Assembly: GCA_035998445.1 (NCBI GenBank)
Contig: DASYHQ010000056.1
Location: forward strand, 1-64,000
Direction: 5' to 3'
DNA from: Tepidisphaeraceae bacterium
GTDB taxonomy: Bacteria > Planctomycetota > Phycisphaerae > Tepidisphaerales > Tepidisphaeraceae
DNA length: 64,000 bases
Shown here: positions 16,923 to 25,432 of the stretch, piece after piece
How positions within the stretch are numbered: position 1 is the stretch's first letter
How the letters are laid out: each line of letters opens with the position of its first letter
Notes under the pieces: generated by a model
Database searches by the model: none
What the model saw: the letters and a program-made list of their open reading frames with translations, nothing else
What the model was told of the DNA's origin: nothing
Position numbers and translations under genes: made by a program

Positions 16923-18284
16923 TTGGCTGAACTGAAACGTACCGATCTCTCCGTCCGCCAGGAGCGGGCGATCCTCGTCGGCGTCATCCTGCCCGGCACG
17001 ACCGCCGACCCGCGCGATCCGCTGGGCGAGCTGGCCTCGCTCGCCAAGACCGCCGGCGCCAAGCCCGTCGCCACGCTGCTGCAGCGGCGCCAGCGCGTTG
17101 ACCCCGGCACCTATCTCGGCAGTGGCAAGGCCCTCGAGATCGCGCACCTGGCGATGGAACACAAGGCCAACGTCGTCCTGTTCGACAACGAGCTTACCCC
17201 CAGCCAGATCGGCGCCCTCGAGAAGATCATCAACGAGGAGGCCAAAAGCCCGCGCAACCAAGGCATCAAGGTCCTGGACCGCAGCGAGCTGATCCTCGAC
17301 ATCTTCGCCACCCGCGCGCAAACGCACGAGGCCAAGCTGCAGGTGGAACTGGCGCAGCTGCAGTACACCTTCCCGCGCCTGGCCAAGATGTGGGGCCACT
17401 TGGAACGCATCGCCGGCAGCGGCGCGGGCATGGGCATCGGCGCGCGCGGTCCGGGTGAAACGCAGCTGGAAACCGACCGCCGAATCGTGCGCAAGCGCAT
17501 CGCCGATTTGCGCGACGACATCGGGCAGATCCAGGAGCGCAAGACGCGGCTGGTGTCGGAGCGCACGCGGCACCACTTCACGGTCTGCGTCGTCGGCTAC
17601 ACGAACGCCGGCAAGAGCACCCTCTTCAACACGCTGACCGCCGCCGGCACTTACGCCGACGACAAGCTGTTCGCCACGTTGGACACGAAGACGCGCGCCT
17701 GGAAGCTGGAGAAGGGCACCGAGGTGCTGTTGAGCGACACGGTCGGCTTCGTGCGCGACCTGCCGCACAACCTCGTCGCGTCGTTCAAGGCGACGCTGGA
17801 AGAGGCCGTGAACGCCGACCTGCTGCTGCACGTCTTAGACGTCGGCCATCCGCACGCCGAGCAGCAGTTCAAGAGCGTGCACGACGTGCTCGACGAGATC
17901 GGCGCCAAGGGCAAGCCCGAGGTTCTGCTGCTGAACAAGATCGACACGCCCGAGGGCGAAGAGGCCATGTCGTTCTGGCGCGCGCTGCACAGCGACGCGA
18001 TCGCCATCAGCGCCAAGACCGGCGCCGGCCTCGACAAGCTGCACGAGGCCGTCTACCAGTTCGTGCGCGGCCAGCAGGTCGACGTGACGCTGGAGGCCGA
18101 CGTGACCAACGGCAAGCTGCTGGCCTTCCTGGAGAGCAACACGCGCATAAGCGACCGCCAGTTCATCGACGGCGACGGCCGCGTGCAGGTCCGCACCATC
18201 ATGGGCCGCCAAACCCTCGCCGACCTCGCCCGCAACGGCCAGATCGACATCAAGACCGTCGAACCCGCCGGTGAGGTTCGGTAA
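16923..18284 (+). CDS. hflX: Ribosome-associated GTPase HflX
   Basis: Splits stalled or hibernating ribosomes under stress. With the TTG start at 16923 (AELKRTDLSVRQER), preceded by GAAGGA, the protein has 453 residues, near the family norm. The open frame continues 68 codons upstream, but through a repeat. The N-terminal HflX domain shows TLLQRRQRVDPGTYLGSGK and VLFDNELTPSQ, and the helical linker holds GMGIGARGPGETQLETDRR. The G domain has the P-loop GYTNAGKST (residues about 226-234), FATLDTK, DTVGFVRDLPH, NKID and a SAKTG G5 motif. Start choice is the main uncertainty. Confidence 0.92.
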   Translation: MAELKRTDLSVRQERAILVGVILPGTTADPRDPLGELASLAKTAGAKPVATLLQRRQRVDPGTYLGSGKALEIAHLAMEHKANVVLFDNELTPSQIGALEKIINEEAKSPRNQGIKVLDRSELILDIFATRAQTHEAKLQVELAQLQYTFPRLAKMWGHLERIAGSGAGMGIGARGPGETQLETDRRIVRKRIADLRDDIGQIQERKTRLVSERTRHHFTVCVVGYTNAGKSTLFNTLTAAGTYADDKLFATLDTKTRAWKLEKGTEVLLSDTVGFVRDLPHNLVASFKATLEEAVNADLLLHVLDVGHPHAEQQFKSVHDVLDEIGAKGKPEVLLLNKIDTPEGEEAMSFWRALHSDAIAISAKTGAGLDKLHEAVYQFVRGQQVDVTLEADVTNGKLLAFLESNTRISDRQFIDGDGRVQVRTIMGRQTLADLARNGQIDIKTVEPAGEVR

Positions 18285-18299
18285 GGCGCGTTGTCTCGC

Positions 18300-18640
18300 G
18301 GCTGACAGTCTCCCTCTTCTGTAGGACAGGCATTCCTGCCTGTCTCTCCCCCCGTCTTCTGTGGCACAGGCATTCTTGCCTGTGTCTCTTCTGTCTTCTG
18401 TCTTTGCATTGGTGGGGCAGACATTCTTGTCTGCCCCGCGGCGGCAGCCGTGATCCACTGATGAGGAGAGGGAGCCACGAAGGCGCGAAGGACGCGAAGG
18501 CGGGCACGAAGAGATGCAGGTAAAATTGAGGTGGGCCAGTAATCCTCCCCCTCTCCCTCCGGGAGAGGGCAGGGGTGAGGGCCCGAAGGTGGGATGAACT
18601 TGTGCTTAGCCGAAGCTCGCTCGCCTAACCGCCGTCACCC
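18300..18640. repeat. REP cluster downstream of hflX
   Basis: Contains TTCTGTAGGACAGGCATTCC, TTCTGTGGCACAGGCATTCT and GGTGGGGCAGACATTCTTGT units (18315-18440; GTAG or GTGG plus palindrome), a GCCACGAAGGCGCGAAGG unit (18474), and a CCCTCTCCCTCCGGGAGAGG hairpin (18548). No gene. Confidence 0.6.
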
Positions 18641-18827
18641 TAGGCACTGTCTGACGGATCGCGCACTGGCGAAAGGTATGTCATCCCGACGGGAGCCTTG
18701 GCGACCTGAGGGATCTCCCACTGGCGTGAATTGCTCGTCCATCGAGATCCCTCAGGTCGCCTTAGGCTCCCTTCGGGATGACAACCACACGTATGGGCGC
18801 TCACTATGATCCGTCAGACAGTGCCTA
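18641..18827. repeat. Nested inverted repeat (family G, copy 1)
   Basis: Outer 20-bp perfect arms TAGGCACTGTCTGACGGATC (18641-18660) and GATCCGTCAGACAGTGCCTA (18808-18827) enclose an inner palindrome, TCATCCCGACGGGAGCCTTG...GGCTCCCTTCGGGATGA (18681-18781), with GACCTGAGGGATCTC / GAGATCCCTCAGGTC. The inner part recurs at 28613-28712 inside quite different outer arms. Confidence 0.7.
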
Positions 18828-18880
18828 ACGCTCTCCCCGGAGAGAGACGGAACCAGCCCGCATCCCGCAAATCCCACCCT

Positions 18881-19849
18881 TCACCCCGGCGGCCGCCACA
18901 GCGTCCACGTCACCGTCAGGCTTCCCGCCGCCAATTGCTTTGCATCCCAGATCGGCGTGATGAACTCCAGTTCGACATACCCGCTGCCCGCCGGTTCGTC
19001 CGGCTGCGTGTAGAGCTGCGCTCGCTCGGCGGGATCAAGCGGCCCCTCCTTTGGCGAGAACGCCGCCTGCTGCATAAAGAACGTATCGCCGATCTTCACG
19101 CGCATCTTGTCGGCTTCAATCCCCACCTTCGCCGACGTCGGCGGGCGCGTGAAGATCACGTCGCCCAGCCCGATGGGCGACGGTTGCGGCGCCGGCCAAC
19201 GGCCTTTGAATTCCTCAAACGCTTTCGGATAAACCGCGCTGTTGAGCCCCCCCGGCGACCGCGCGAAGAGCGGCGTGACGATCACCTCGTCCACCACGGG
19301 CAACTGCGTCACCGTCCACAGCCCCACGCCGTGGGCCTTGGCGGGGTCCACCACTTCCACCCGGTTGACGACCGTCATGCGCGGCTGCCCCTGCACCAGC
19401 GACAGTTCCCGCACGATGCGCACGCCGTACGCGTCGATCACCGGCGACGTCATCACCAGCCCGTCCTTCGTCGTTCGCACCGTGTACGGTTCCTTCGGTG
19501 GATCGCCCGGCGGTGGCCACGCCTTGCCGTTGCGCTTCTCCCAATCCGCCTGCGGCCACAGCCACACCTTGTCGCCGCCCCAGTTCTTCCACGCGTCCTT
19601 GCTCAGGTCCGATTGCGGGTTCACCCACAGCACGTTCGGCCCGCCGATAAAGCGGAACTCGGTGATGCGCCCCTTGGCCGGCTCGACGATCACCTCGATC
19701 ATGTCGTTCGCCAGCCGAACCACCTGCTGGCCATCGGGGCTCGTCAACGTAGTCGTCTGCACCGCCGGGGCACGCTGTGCGCACCCCGCGCCGGTCACGG
19801 CAAGCACGGCCAGCAAGGGGATGGCGATGAAGTGGGTGAGTTGTTTCAT
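18881..19849 (-). CDS. Lipoprotein, probably DUF4380 family
   Basis: 322 residues from MKQLTHFIAIPLLAVLAVTG, with the lipobox VTGAGC placing the mature N-terminal cysteine at residue 24, so it is membrane anchored. The body is all-beta, carbohydrate-mutarotase-like: IEVIVEPAKGRITEFRFIGG, NVLWVNP, NWGGDKVWLWPQADW, MTVVNRVEV and WTVTQL. That pattern fits DUF4380 proteins, which are thought to bind or act on sugars; no catalytic residues are established. The ATG at 19849 is chosen over an upstream frame extension. It is divergent from the methyltransferase gene at 19968. Confidence 0.75.
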   Translation of the reverse strand: MKQLTHFIAIPLLAVLAVTGAGCAQRAPAVQTTTLTSPDGQQVVRLANDMIEVIVEPAKGRITEFRFIGGPNVLWVNPQSDLSKDAWKNWGGDKVWLWPQADWEKRNGKAWPPPGDPPKEPYTVRTTKDGLVMTSPVIDAYGVRIVRELSLVQGQPRMTVVNRVEVVDPAKAHGVGLWTVTQLPVVDEVIVTPLFARSPGGLNSAVYPKAFEEFKGRWPAPQPSPIGLGDVIFTRPPTSAKVGIEADKMRVKIGDTFFMQQAAFSPKEGPLDPAERAQLYTQPDEPAGSGYVELEFITPIWDAKQLAAGSLTVTWTLWRPPG

Positions 19850-19967
19850 GACGGCCGACACTATACCGGGCCCCCCATCGCTGACGCGAACCGAACAAAC
19901 TGGCAGCGTCCCGACTAACGTTCGGTATCCTTCCGACACCTCTCATGCACAAGGAGCCAGAACAACG

Positions 19968-20990
19968 ATGAGCCAGACCACCCCCGCCGACGTTCCGCCC
20001 GCCCAAGCCATGCTGCAATTGATCGGCGGCTTCTGGGTGTCGCGCGCCCTCTACGCGGCCGCCACGCTTGGGTTGGCAGACCTGCTGAAGGACGGCCCCC
20101 GGTCGGCCGACGCGCTGGCCGCCGCCACGGGCATGAAGGCCCGGCCGATGTATCGCCTGCTGCGCGCCCTGGCGAGCGTGGGCGTTTTCCGCGAGCGCGC
20201 CGACGGCACGTTCGAGCTGACCGCCGTCGCCGCCACGCTGCGGTCCGATGTGCCGGATTCGCTGCGCGCCACGGCGATGTCCGAACTGGGGCCGTCGCAC
20301 TACGGCGCGTGGGGCGAGATCCTGCACAGCCTGAAGACCGGCGACCCGTCGTTCGACCACGTCCACGGGATGCCGGTCTTCGAATGGTTCGGCCAGAACC
20401 CCGACCGCGCCAAGATCTTCAACCAATCCATGACGGAATTCTCAACGATGGTCGAGGCGGCGGTCGTCGAGGCGTACGACTTCTCCGCCTGCGGCACGAT
20501 CGTCGACGTCGGCGGTGGGCACGGTTCATTCCTCGCCGGCATCCTGAAGAAATGGCCGTCGCTGCGCGGCATCGTCTACGACAGCCCGCAGGTCGTCGCG
20601 GGCGCTGCGCCATTACTGGCCAGCGCCGGATTAACCGACCGCTGCACAACCGCGGCCGGCGACTTCTTCCAATCGGTGCCGGCCGGTGGCAACACCTACG
20701 TGATGAAGCACATCATCCACGACTGGTACGACGACCGCTGCCAGGCCATCTTGGGCCACTGCCGCAAGGTGATGAAGCCGGGCGACCGCGTGTTGATCGT
20801 CGACCAGGTGCTGCCAGGCGGCAACGAGCCCTCGATCGGCAAGTTCACTGACCTAGTCATGATGATCATGCCCGGCGGCATGGAGCGCACCGCCGCCGAG
20901 TTCGAATCGCTCGTCACCCGCGCCGGCCTCCGTTTCGGCCGCATCGTGCCGACGAAGTCGCCGGTCTGCGTGGTCGAGGCGTTCGCTTAA
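19968..20990 (+). CDS. SAM-dependent O-methyltransferase (Methyltransf_2 type)
   Basis: 340 residues starting MSQTTPADVPPAQAMLQLIG. An N-terminal winged-helix dimerisation domain (residues 15-100: GFWVSRALYAAATLGLADLL, MYRLLRALASVGVF) is followed by a Rossmann domain with the SAM motif TIVDVGGGHGSFLAGILKKW, then GDFFQSVPAGG, MKHIIHDWYDD and VLIVDQVLPGG. This is the architecture of hydroxyneurosporene and small-phenol O-methyltransferases. The HDW motif supplies the catalytic base region in that family. The substrate cannot be told from sequence. It is preceded by AAGGAG at 19951. Confidence 0.88.
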   Translation: MSQTTPADVPPAQAMLQLIGGFWVSRALYAAATLGLADLLKDGPRSADALAAATGMKARPMYRLLRALASVGVFRERADGTFELTAVAATLRSDVPDSLRATAMSELGPSHYGAWGEILHSLKTGDPSFDHVHGMPVFEWFGQNPDRAKIFNQSMTEFSTMVEAAVVEAYDFSACGTIVDVGGGHGSFLAGILKKWPSLRGIVYDSPQVVAGAAPLLASAGLTDRCTTAAGDFFQSVPAGGNTYVMKHIIHDWYDDRCQAILGHCRKVMKPGDRVLIVDQVLPGGNEPSIGKFTDLVMMIMPGGMERTAAEFESLVTRAGLRFGRIVPTKSPVCVVEAFA

Positions 20991-21013
20991 CCGCGAGGGA
21001 TGTCCGCTTCCTG

Positions 21014-21150
21014 CCGTGGCATGGGCGTCTCGCCCATGCATGTCAGCAGAAGAGGGGACTCGATTTACTTCAATTGCTCTTAAACGTCTCCTCAACCAAA
21101 AAAGACTTTCTCCTCCGGGCCAGTGCATGGGCGAGACGCCCATGCCACGG
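21014..21150. repeat. REPIN-like element, family A, copy 4 (137 bp)
   Basis: Ends CCGTGGCATGGGCGTCTCGC and GCGAGACGCCCATGCCACGG in inverted orientation. The A/T-rich interior is unrelated to the other copies. It lies between the methyltransferase gene and pgi. Confidence 0.78.
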
Positions 21151-21254
21151 TAAGCCGATCTCGCACGCGCACCCTCGCCCCTTCGCGTCTCGGCCGCTTC
21201 GCGGTAATCTGCCTCGCTGGATCGTCAGACGAAACAACAACCACGAGGCCCGCT

Positions 21255-22889
21255 ATGTCCATCGCCCCCTTCACGCAGCGTCCCGCTTACACGGCTTTGA
21301 AGAAGCACCACGACGCCATCAAGGGCCAGCACCTGCGCGAGCTGTTCAAGTCCGACGCCTCGCGCGGCAGCCGAATGACGCTGGACGCCTGCGGCCTCTA
21401 CATCGACTACTCCAAACATCGCGCGACGGATGAAACGCTGAAGCTCCTCCTCCAACTCGCCCGCGAGAGCGACCTCGAAGCCCGCCGCGACGCGATGTTC
21501 GCTGGCGAGCGGATCAACATCACCGAGGACCGGGCCGTCCTTCACACCGCCCTTCGCGCGCCGCGCAGCGCCACGATCAACGTCGATGGGAAGAACGTCG
21601 TGCCCGATGTCCACGCCGTGCTCGATAAGATGAGCGCCTTCGCCGACAAAGTTCGTTCGGGCGACTGGAAAGGCTTTTCGGGCAAACCGATCAGGAACAT
21701 CGTCAACATTGGCATCGGCGGGTCCGACCTTGGCCCCGTCATGGCGTACGAGGCCCTTCGCAAATACAGCCAGCGAAACCTGACGTTCCGCTTCGTCTCC
21801 AACGTCGACGGCACTGATTTGCACGAGGCCACCATCGACCTCGATCCGGCTGAAACGCTCTTCATCATCGCCAGCAAGACCTTCACGACTCAAGAGACCA
21901 TGGCCAACGCGCAATCTGCCCGCGCGAAGTTCCTGAACACCGCTAAGGACGAATCTGCCGTCGCCAAGCACTTCGTCGCCCTCTCAACCAACGCCGCCGA
22001 AGTGAAGAAGTTCGGCATCGACACCGCCAACATGTTCGAGTTCTGGGATTGGGTCGGCGGGCGCTACTCGATGGAATCCGCCATCGGCCTCTCCACCATG
22101 CTCGCGGTCGGCCCCGACAACTTCCGTCGGATGCTCTTCGGCTTCCATCAGATGGACGAACACTTCCGCACCGCGCCGCTCGAGAAGAACGCCCCCGTGC
22201 TGCTCGCGTTGCTCGGCGTGTGGTACGTGAACTTCTTCAACGCCCAGACGGTCGCCGTCCTGCCGTACGACCAGTACCTGAAGCGCTTCCCCGCGTATCT
22301 GCAACAGCTGACCATGGAGAGCAACGGCAAGAGCACCAGGCTCGATGGCCAGCGCGTGAACTACGAGACCGCCCCCATCTACTGGGGCGAACCCGGCACC
22401 AACGGCCAGCACTCGTTCTACCAACTGATCCACCAGGGCACGAAGCTCATCCCCTGCGACTTCATCGGCTTCGCCAACACCCTCAACCCGCTCGGCAACC
22501 ACCACGACCTGCTGATGGCCAACATCTTCGCCCAGGCCGAAGCCCTCGCCTTCGGCAAGACCGCCGACGAACTGAAGGCCGAGCAGACGCCCGCCGATCT
22601 CATCCCCCACAAAACCTTCGAAGGCAACCGCCCGTCCACGGTCATCCTCGCCGACCGCCTCACCCCCGAAATCCTCGGCTCGCTGATCGCCCTCTACGAG
22701 CACATCACCTTCACGCAAGGCATCCTCTGGTCCATCGACTCCTTCGACCAATGGGGCGTCGAACTCGGCAAGGTACTGGCCAAGCGCATCGTCCCCGAAC
22801 TGGAATCGAAGGAAGCGCCCAAGCTGGAACACGACAGCTCGACGAACACCCTCATCTCCCGCTACCGCAAACTGCGCGGGCGGGCGTAG
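21255..22889 (+). CDS. pgi: Glucose-6-phosphate isomerase
   Basis: Interconverts glucose-6-phosphate and fructose-6-phosphate. From the ATG at 21255 ([19 protein letters not shown]) it has 544 residues, as in the E. coli-type enzyme. Signature regions: [78 protein letters not shown], and the catalytic Glu/His region [16 protein letters not shown] with [15 protein letters not shown]. The final lysine helix lies in [19 protein letters not shown]. The frame extends upstream through repeat sequence, which I exclude. With pgk and galU it forms the window's central carbon set, but they are not an operon. Confidence 0.97.
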   Translation: MSIAPFTQRPAYTALKKHHDAIKGQHLRELFKSDASRGSRMTLDACGLYIDYSKHRATDETLKLLLQLARESDLEARRDAMFAGERINITEDRAVLHTALRAPRSATINVDGKNVVPDVHAVLDKMSAFADKVRSGDWKGFSGKPIRNIVNIGIGGSDLGPVMAYEALRKYSQRNLTFRFVSNVDGTDLHEATIDLDPAETLFIIASKTFTTQETMANAQSARAKFLNTAKDESAVAKHFVALSTNAAEVKKFGIDTANMFEFWDWVGGRYSMESAIGLSTMLAVGPDNFRRMLFGFHQMDEHFRTAPLEKNAPVLLALLGVWYVNFFNAQTVAVLPYDQYLKRFPAYLQQLTMESNGKSTRLDGQRVNYETAPIYWGEPGTNGQHSFYQLIHQGTKLIPCDFIGFANTLNPLGNHHDLLMANIFAQAEALAFGKTADELKAEQTPADLIPHKTFEGNRPSTVILADRLTPEILGSLIALYEHITFTQGILWSIDSFDQWGVELGKVLAKRIVPELESKEAPKLEHDSSTNTLISRYRKLRGRA

Positions 22890-23003
22890 TTCGCCTATCC
22901 ACGGAGAAAGCGAACGCGAAGGCGCGATGGCGCGAAGAATGCCGCGAAGGGTGGGCAACGCGGCATCCGTCGTCGCAAGTGGCAGAAGCGGGAGAAGTGA
23001 ACA

Positions 23004-23228
23004 GTGCGTCCCACCCGAATCCTTTACTTCGCCGTGGCAGGCGTCTGGGCCTTCGCCGTTGGCTTCTTAGCGTGGATCGTGGTGGCCGTGCTCACGTCAC
23101 AAATGTTCAAAGAGGTGGAAGGCTGGCAGAGCGCCGCGCCGCTACTACTTCAACTCGCGGTATTTCTTGCCACATCCATCTGGGCGTTCCGAAACTACAC
23201 GAAGGGAATGCGCCCGCCCATGACTTAA
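23004..23228 (+). CDS. Small two-helix membrane protein
   Basis: 74 residues from a GTG start (RPTRILYFAVAGVW) with GGGAGAAG 8 nt upstream. Two hydrophobic helices: residues 6-31 (LYFAVAGVWAFAVGFLAWIV) and 45-62 (PLLLQLAVFLATSIWAFRN). It resembles the small membrane proteins at 1-4022 in size and style. No family recognised. Confidence 0.5.
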   Translation: MRPTRILYFAVAGVWAFAVGFLAWIVVAVLTSQMFKEVEGWQSAAPLLLQLAVFLATSIWAFRNYTKGMRPPMT

Positions 23229-23289
23229 AGCAATTCCGCTCCGGCCCCCGTTAACCTAGCCACCTTGGCTAATCGCCAAACTTGCGTTC

Positions 23290-23745
23290 TTGCCCGTCTC
23301 TCTTCTGTAGGACAGGCATTCCTGCCTGTCTCTCCCCCCGTATTCTCGCTGCCTCTCTTCTGTGGCACAGACATTCCTGTCTGTGTCTCCCCCCGGGCTT
23401 CTCGTCTGTCTCCTGCATCGGACGGGGCGGACATTCTTGTCTGCCGCGCGGCGCTAGGCGCGATCACACAAGGGGAGCCACGAAGGCGCGAAGGCGGACA
23501 CGCAGAATAAGGTTCAACCCCAGAGGACACAGAGAGCACAGAGGCAGACACAGAGCCAAGCCCTCTTCATTGGGATTTGGGCCCTGGTCATTTGTTTGGC
23601 ATTGGGGCTTGGGAGTTTGAATTCGTGAATACGGGGGGACAGAAGACGGGGGGAGAGACAGGCAGGAATGCCTGTCCTACAGAAGAATCCCGCACACCCC
23701 TTCGCGGCCGCCTTCGCGTCATCGCGCCTTCGCGTTCTCCGCCGC
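23290..23745. repeat. REP cluster between small membrane gene and 23754 gene
   Basis: TTCTGTAGGACAGGCATTCC (23305), TTCTGTGGCACAGACATTCC (23359), GGACGGGGCGGACATTCTTG (23419), GCCACGAAGGCGCGAAGGCG (23476), a GGTCATTTGTTTGGCATTGG unit (23586) and GACAGGCAGGAATGCCTGTC (23657). The first and last can pair across 350 bp. No gene. Confidence 0.6.
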
Positions 23746-23753
23746 CCCCTCCC

Positions 23754-24488
23754 TCATGCCGCGCTTTGAAACCGCGGCGCCTGGTCGAACCGGATCGGTG
23801 TCTCGCAGGCGAAGACCGTGCTGACCGGGTTGCTGAAGGCGCCCGTTTCGCCGCGGCGGGTGACCCAGCGGGCGACGAAGGTCATGCGGTCGCCGAACGA
23901 TTGGGCGCGGGCGGGCACGGTAAAGCGGTGCCGCGTGAACGTGCCGACCAGCCGCCAGTTCAATTCGATGTCGCCCGGCGGATCGCCGGCGGCCGTGCCG
24001 AGGGGCTGGATGAACTCGAACAGCTGCAGGCCCACCGTGTCGCGCGGGCGGGCCGTGCGATGGCGGTGGCCCGAGTGGACCGCCGTCAGCGTCGTCTCGC
24101 CATGTCGCCCCGTGACGACCGTCAGCACCGGTTTGCCATCGGGTGGACCGACGTGGCGCACGCGCCGCTTCGCTGGCCGCAGTCCCAGGTTCACCTTGAG
24201 CGCCGGCGCCAGCTCTGAATCGCTTCGCAACCGCTGGGCCATCGGTCGCACGATGCGCTCGGCCGCCCGGCGGGCGATCGTTTTCGTCAGCACCATGGCC
24301 CGCGTGCGCGTGATCGGCTCCCGGGCCGCCACCAGCGCTAGCCGGTACGTTCGCACCCGGTCCGCGACCTCGTCGGCCCCGGCCTGCGACACGCGATAGG
24401 CCGCTAAATCGCGCAGCAGTTGTCGCGCGAAGCTCTTCATCCAGATCGCCGCGTGCAGGTCCTGTTCCGGAATGTAATCGGCACCCAT
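23754..24488 (-). CDS. Hypothetical protein with a C-terminal fibronectin III-like segment
   Basis: 244 residues from MGADYIPEQDLHAAIWMKSF. The N-terminal 100 residues are helical and arginine-rich. The C-terminal half is beta-rich and ends WVTRRGETGAFSNPVSTVFA, as in fibronectin type III tails, following VGLQLFEFIQPLG and RFTVPARAQSFGDRMTFV. There is no signal peptide, so it is probably cytoplasmic. An ATG five codons upstream (MGASRM) is also possible. A second frame is open over the same stretch on this strand but is low-complexity Arg/Gly/Ala and unlikely. Function unknown. Confidence 0.6.
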   Translation of the reverse strand: MGADYIPEQDLHAAIWMKSFARQLLRDLAAYRVSQAGADEVADRVRTYRLALVAAREPITRTRAMVLTKTIARRAAERIVRPMAQRLRSDSELAPALKVNLGLRPAKRRVRHVGPPDGKPVLTVVTGRHGETTLTAVHSGHRHRTARPRDTVGLQLFEFIQPLGTAAGDPPGDIELNWRLVGTFTRHRFTVPARAQSFGDRMTFVARWVTRRGETGAFSNPVSTVFACETPIRFDQAPRFQSAA

Positions 24489-24549
24489 TCGACTCGCTCC
24501 CATCCGCGCCCGCGCGCACCGGCCACCGCCAATCGGTAGTGGGCCAGCC

Positions 24550-24613
24550 AGGCGTGGCACGGGCTTTCAACCCGTGTCTTCAATCGCCCCATGGATTGAA
24601 AACCCATGCCACC
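24550..24613. repeat. REPIN-like pair GTGGCACGGG / CCCATGCCAC
   Basis: GTGGCACGGGCTTTCAACCC (24555) and the inverted ATTGAAAACCCATGCCAC (24595-24612) form one hairpin with internal CAACCCGTG pairing. GTGG plus palindrome again fits the REP format. Confidence 0.55.
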
Positions 24614-25021
24614 TCAAACCGATCCACCGGCCAGCGGCCACGGTTGTCTTATCGTCGCAATTCCTTGTTTAGTGCAGTTTTCGAGATGAAAACCCCGGTT
24701 CGCTCGCCGCCCCACCCCCGCGGCTGATCGTCCGCGCCCCGTGCGAATGTCCGCCGACGCCTCGGCCAGTTGTCGCAAACGCCCGCGGACATTCGCCGCA
24801 CCCGCGTCCAATCTCCCGAGCCCCCGGCGGACCTCCGCCCGCGCTCCGTCCAACTTCCCGCCACTCGCGTCCAACTTCCCCAACCTTGTGCGGACATTCG
24901 CCCGCCCCCCATCCAACTTCCCCCCACCCCCGCGGATATCCGCCCGCCCCCCGTCCAACCGCCCAACATCTCCGCGCACATCCGCGGACCTCTCCACCAG
25001 TCCGCCGCGCGGCCCGTCCAT
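24614..25021 (-). CDS. Doubtful frame with 14-residue tandem repeats
   Basis: From an ATG at 25021 (MDGPRGGLVERS) the frame encodes about six tandem 14-residue units of the form A-[DN]-[VIA]-R-x-x-[VLG]-G-[RK]-L-D-x-[GA]-x, for example ADVRGDVGRLDGGR and ADIRGGGGKLDGGR. Hydrophobic residues at positions 3, 7 and 10 fit two heptads, so a coiled coil is possible. The DNA shows a 42-bp period. A tail (HLENCTKQGIATIRQP) follows the repeats. The opposite strand is also open (Pro/Ser-rich), there is no clear ribosome-binding site, and composition is extreme. It could be a remnant or non-coding minisatellite. Confidence 0.25.
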   Translation of the reverse strand: MDGPRGGLVERSADVRGDVGRLDGGRADIRGGGGKLDGGRANVRTRLGKLDASGGKLDGARAEVRRGLGRLDAGAANVRGRLRQLAEASADIRTGRGRSAAGVGRRANRGFHLENCTKQGIATIRQPWPLAGGSV

Positions 25022-25228
25022 CCCGCCTCGATCGCCAGCCGTTCTGCTCCCGAGACGCCCCACCCTGTCGGCCCGCCGATCCAACCGCAATTCCCTCCGA
25101 TCCCCTCTCCCGCGTCCCCGCGCGGGAGGGCCAGGGATGCGGCCCCACCGCACGCCCCCACGCGTCTCCACAATTGTCGCCCCTCCCGCCCCCCGCTACA
25201 GTCGCGACACCCAACGCGCGACAGCGGC

Positions 25229-25408
25229 GACTACATCGGGTTCTGGGACTTGAAATCCGACCCGACGTACCACGAGCGAATGGCTGATAAACAAGCTATC
25301 TACGCGAAGCATGGGTTGAGGTTGATCGAGTTGGTATACGGGGAGATCGAACGGCTGGAGGATGTGCCGCCGTGGATATTGTTGAGGTATGGTATTGAGA
25401 GTGCGTGA
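25229..25408 (+). pseudogene. C-terminal remnant of a nuclease-like protein
   Basis: Reads DYIGFWDLKSDPTYHERM, then KQAIYAKHGLRLIELVYGE. This matches the well-known C-terminal pattern of PD-(D/E)XK-like nuclease domains (a Y-x-E-x-W-G-like strand, x-Y-x-x-R, then a K-x-x-x-Y-x-x-x-G-x-x-L-I-E-L helix-strand). The sequence upstream in this frame is Pro/Arg low complexity, and the catalytic core is absent. An ATG at 25280 would give only 42 residues. I read it as the 3' end of a lost gene. Confidence 0.45.
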
Positions 25409-25432
25409 CAACGTGCGTAGCTGGGCGCGAGC

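Noticed and set aside
18806-19918. 370-codon plus-strand frame opposite the DUF4380-like lipoprotein
   Set aside because: Arg/His/Pro-rich with no protein-like segments; the opposite strand carries a signal peptide, lipobox and beta-rich domain.
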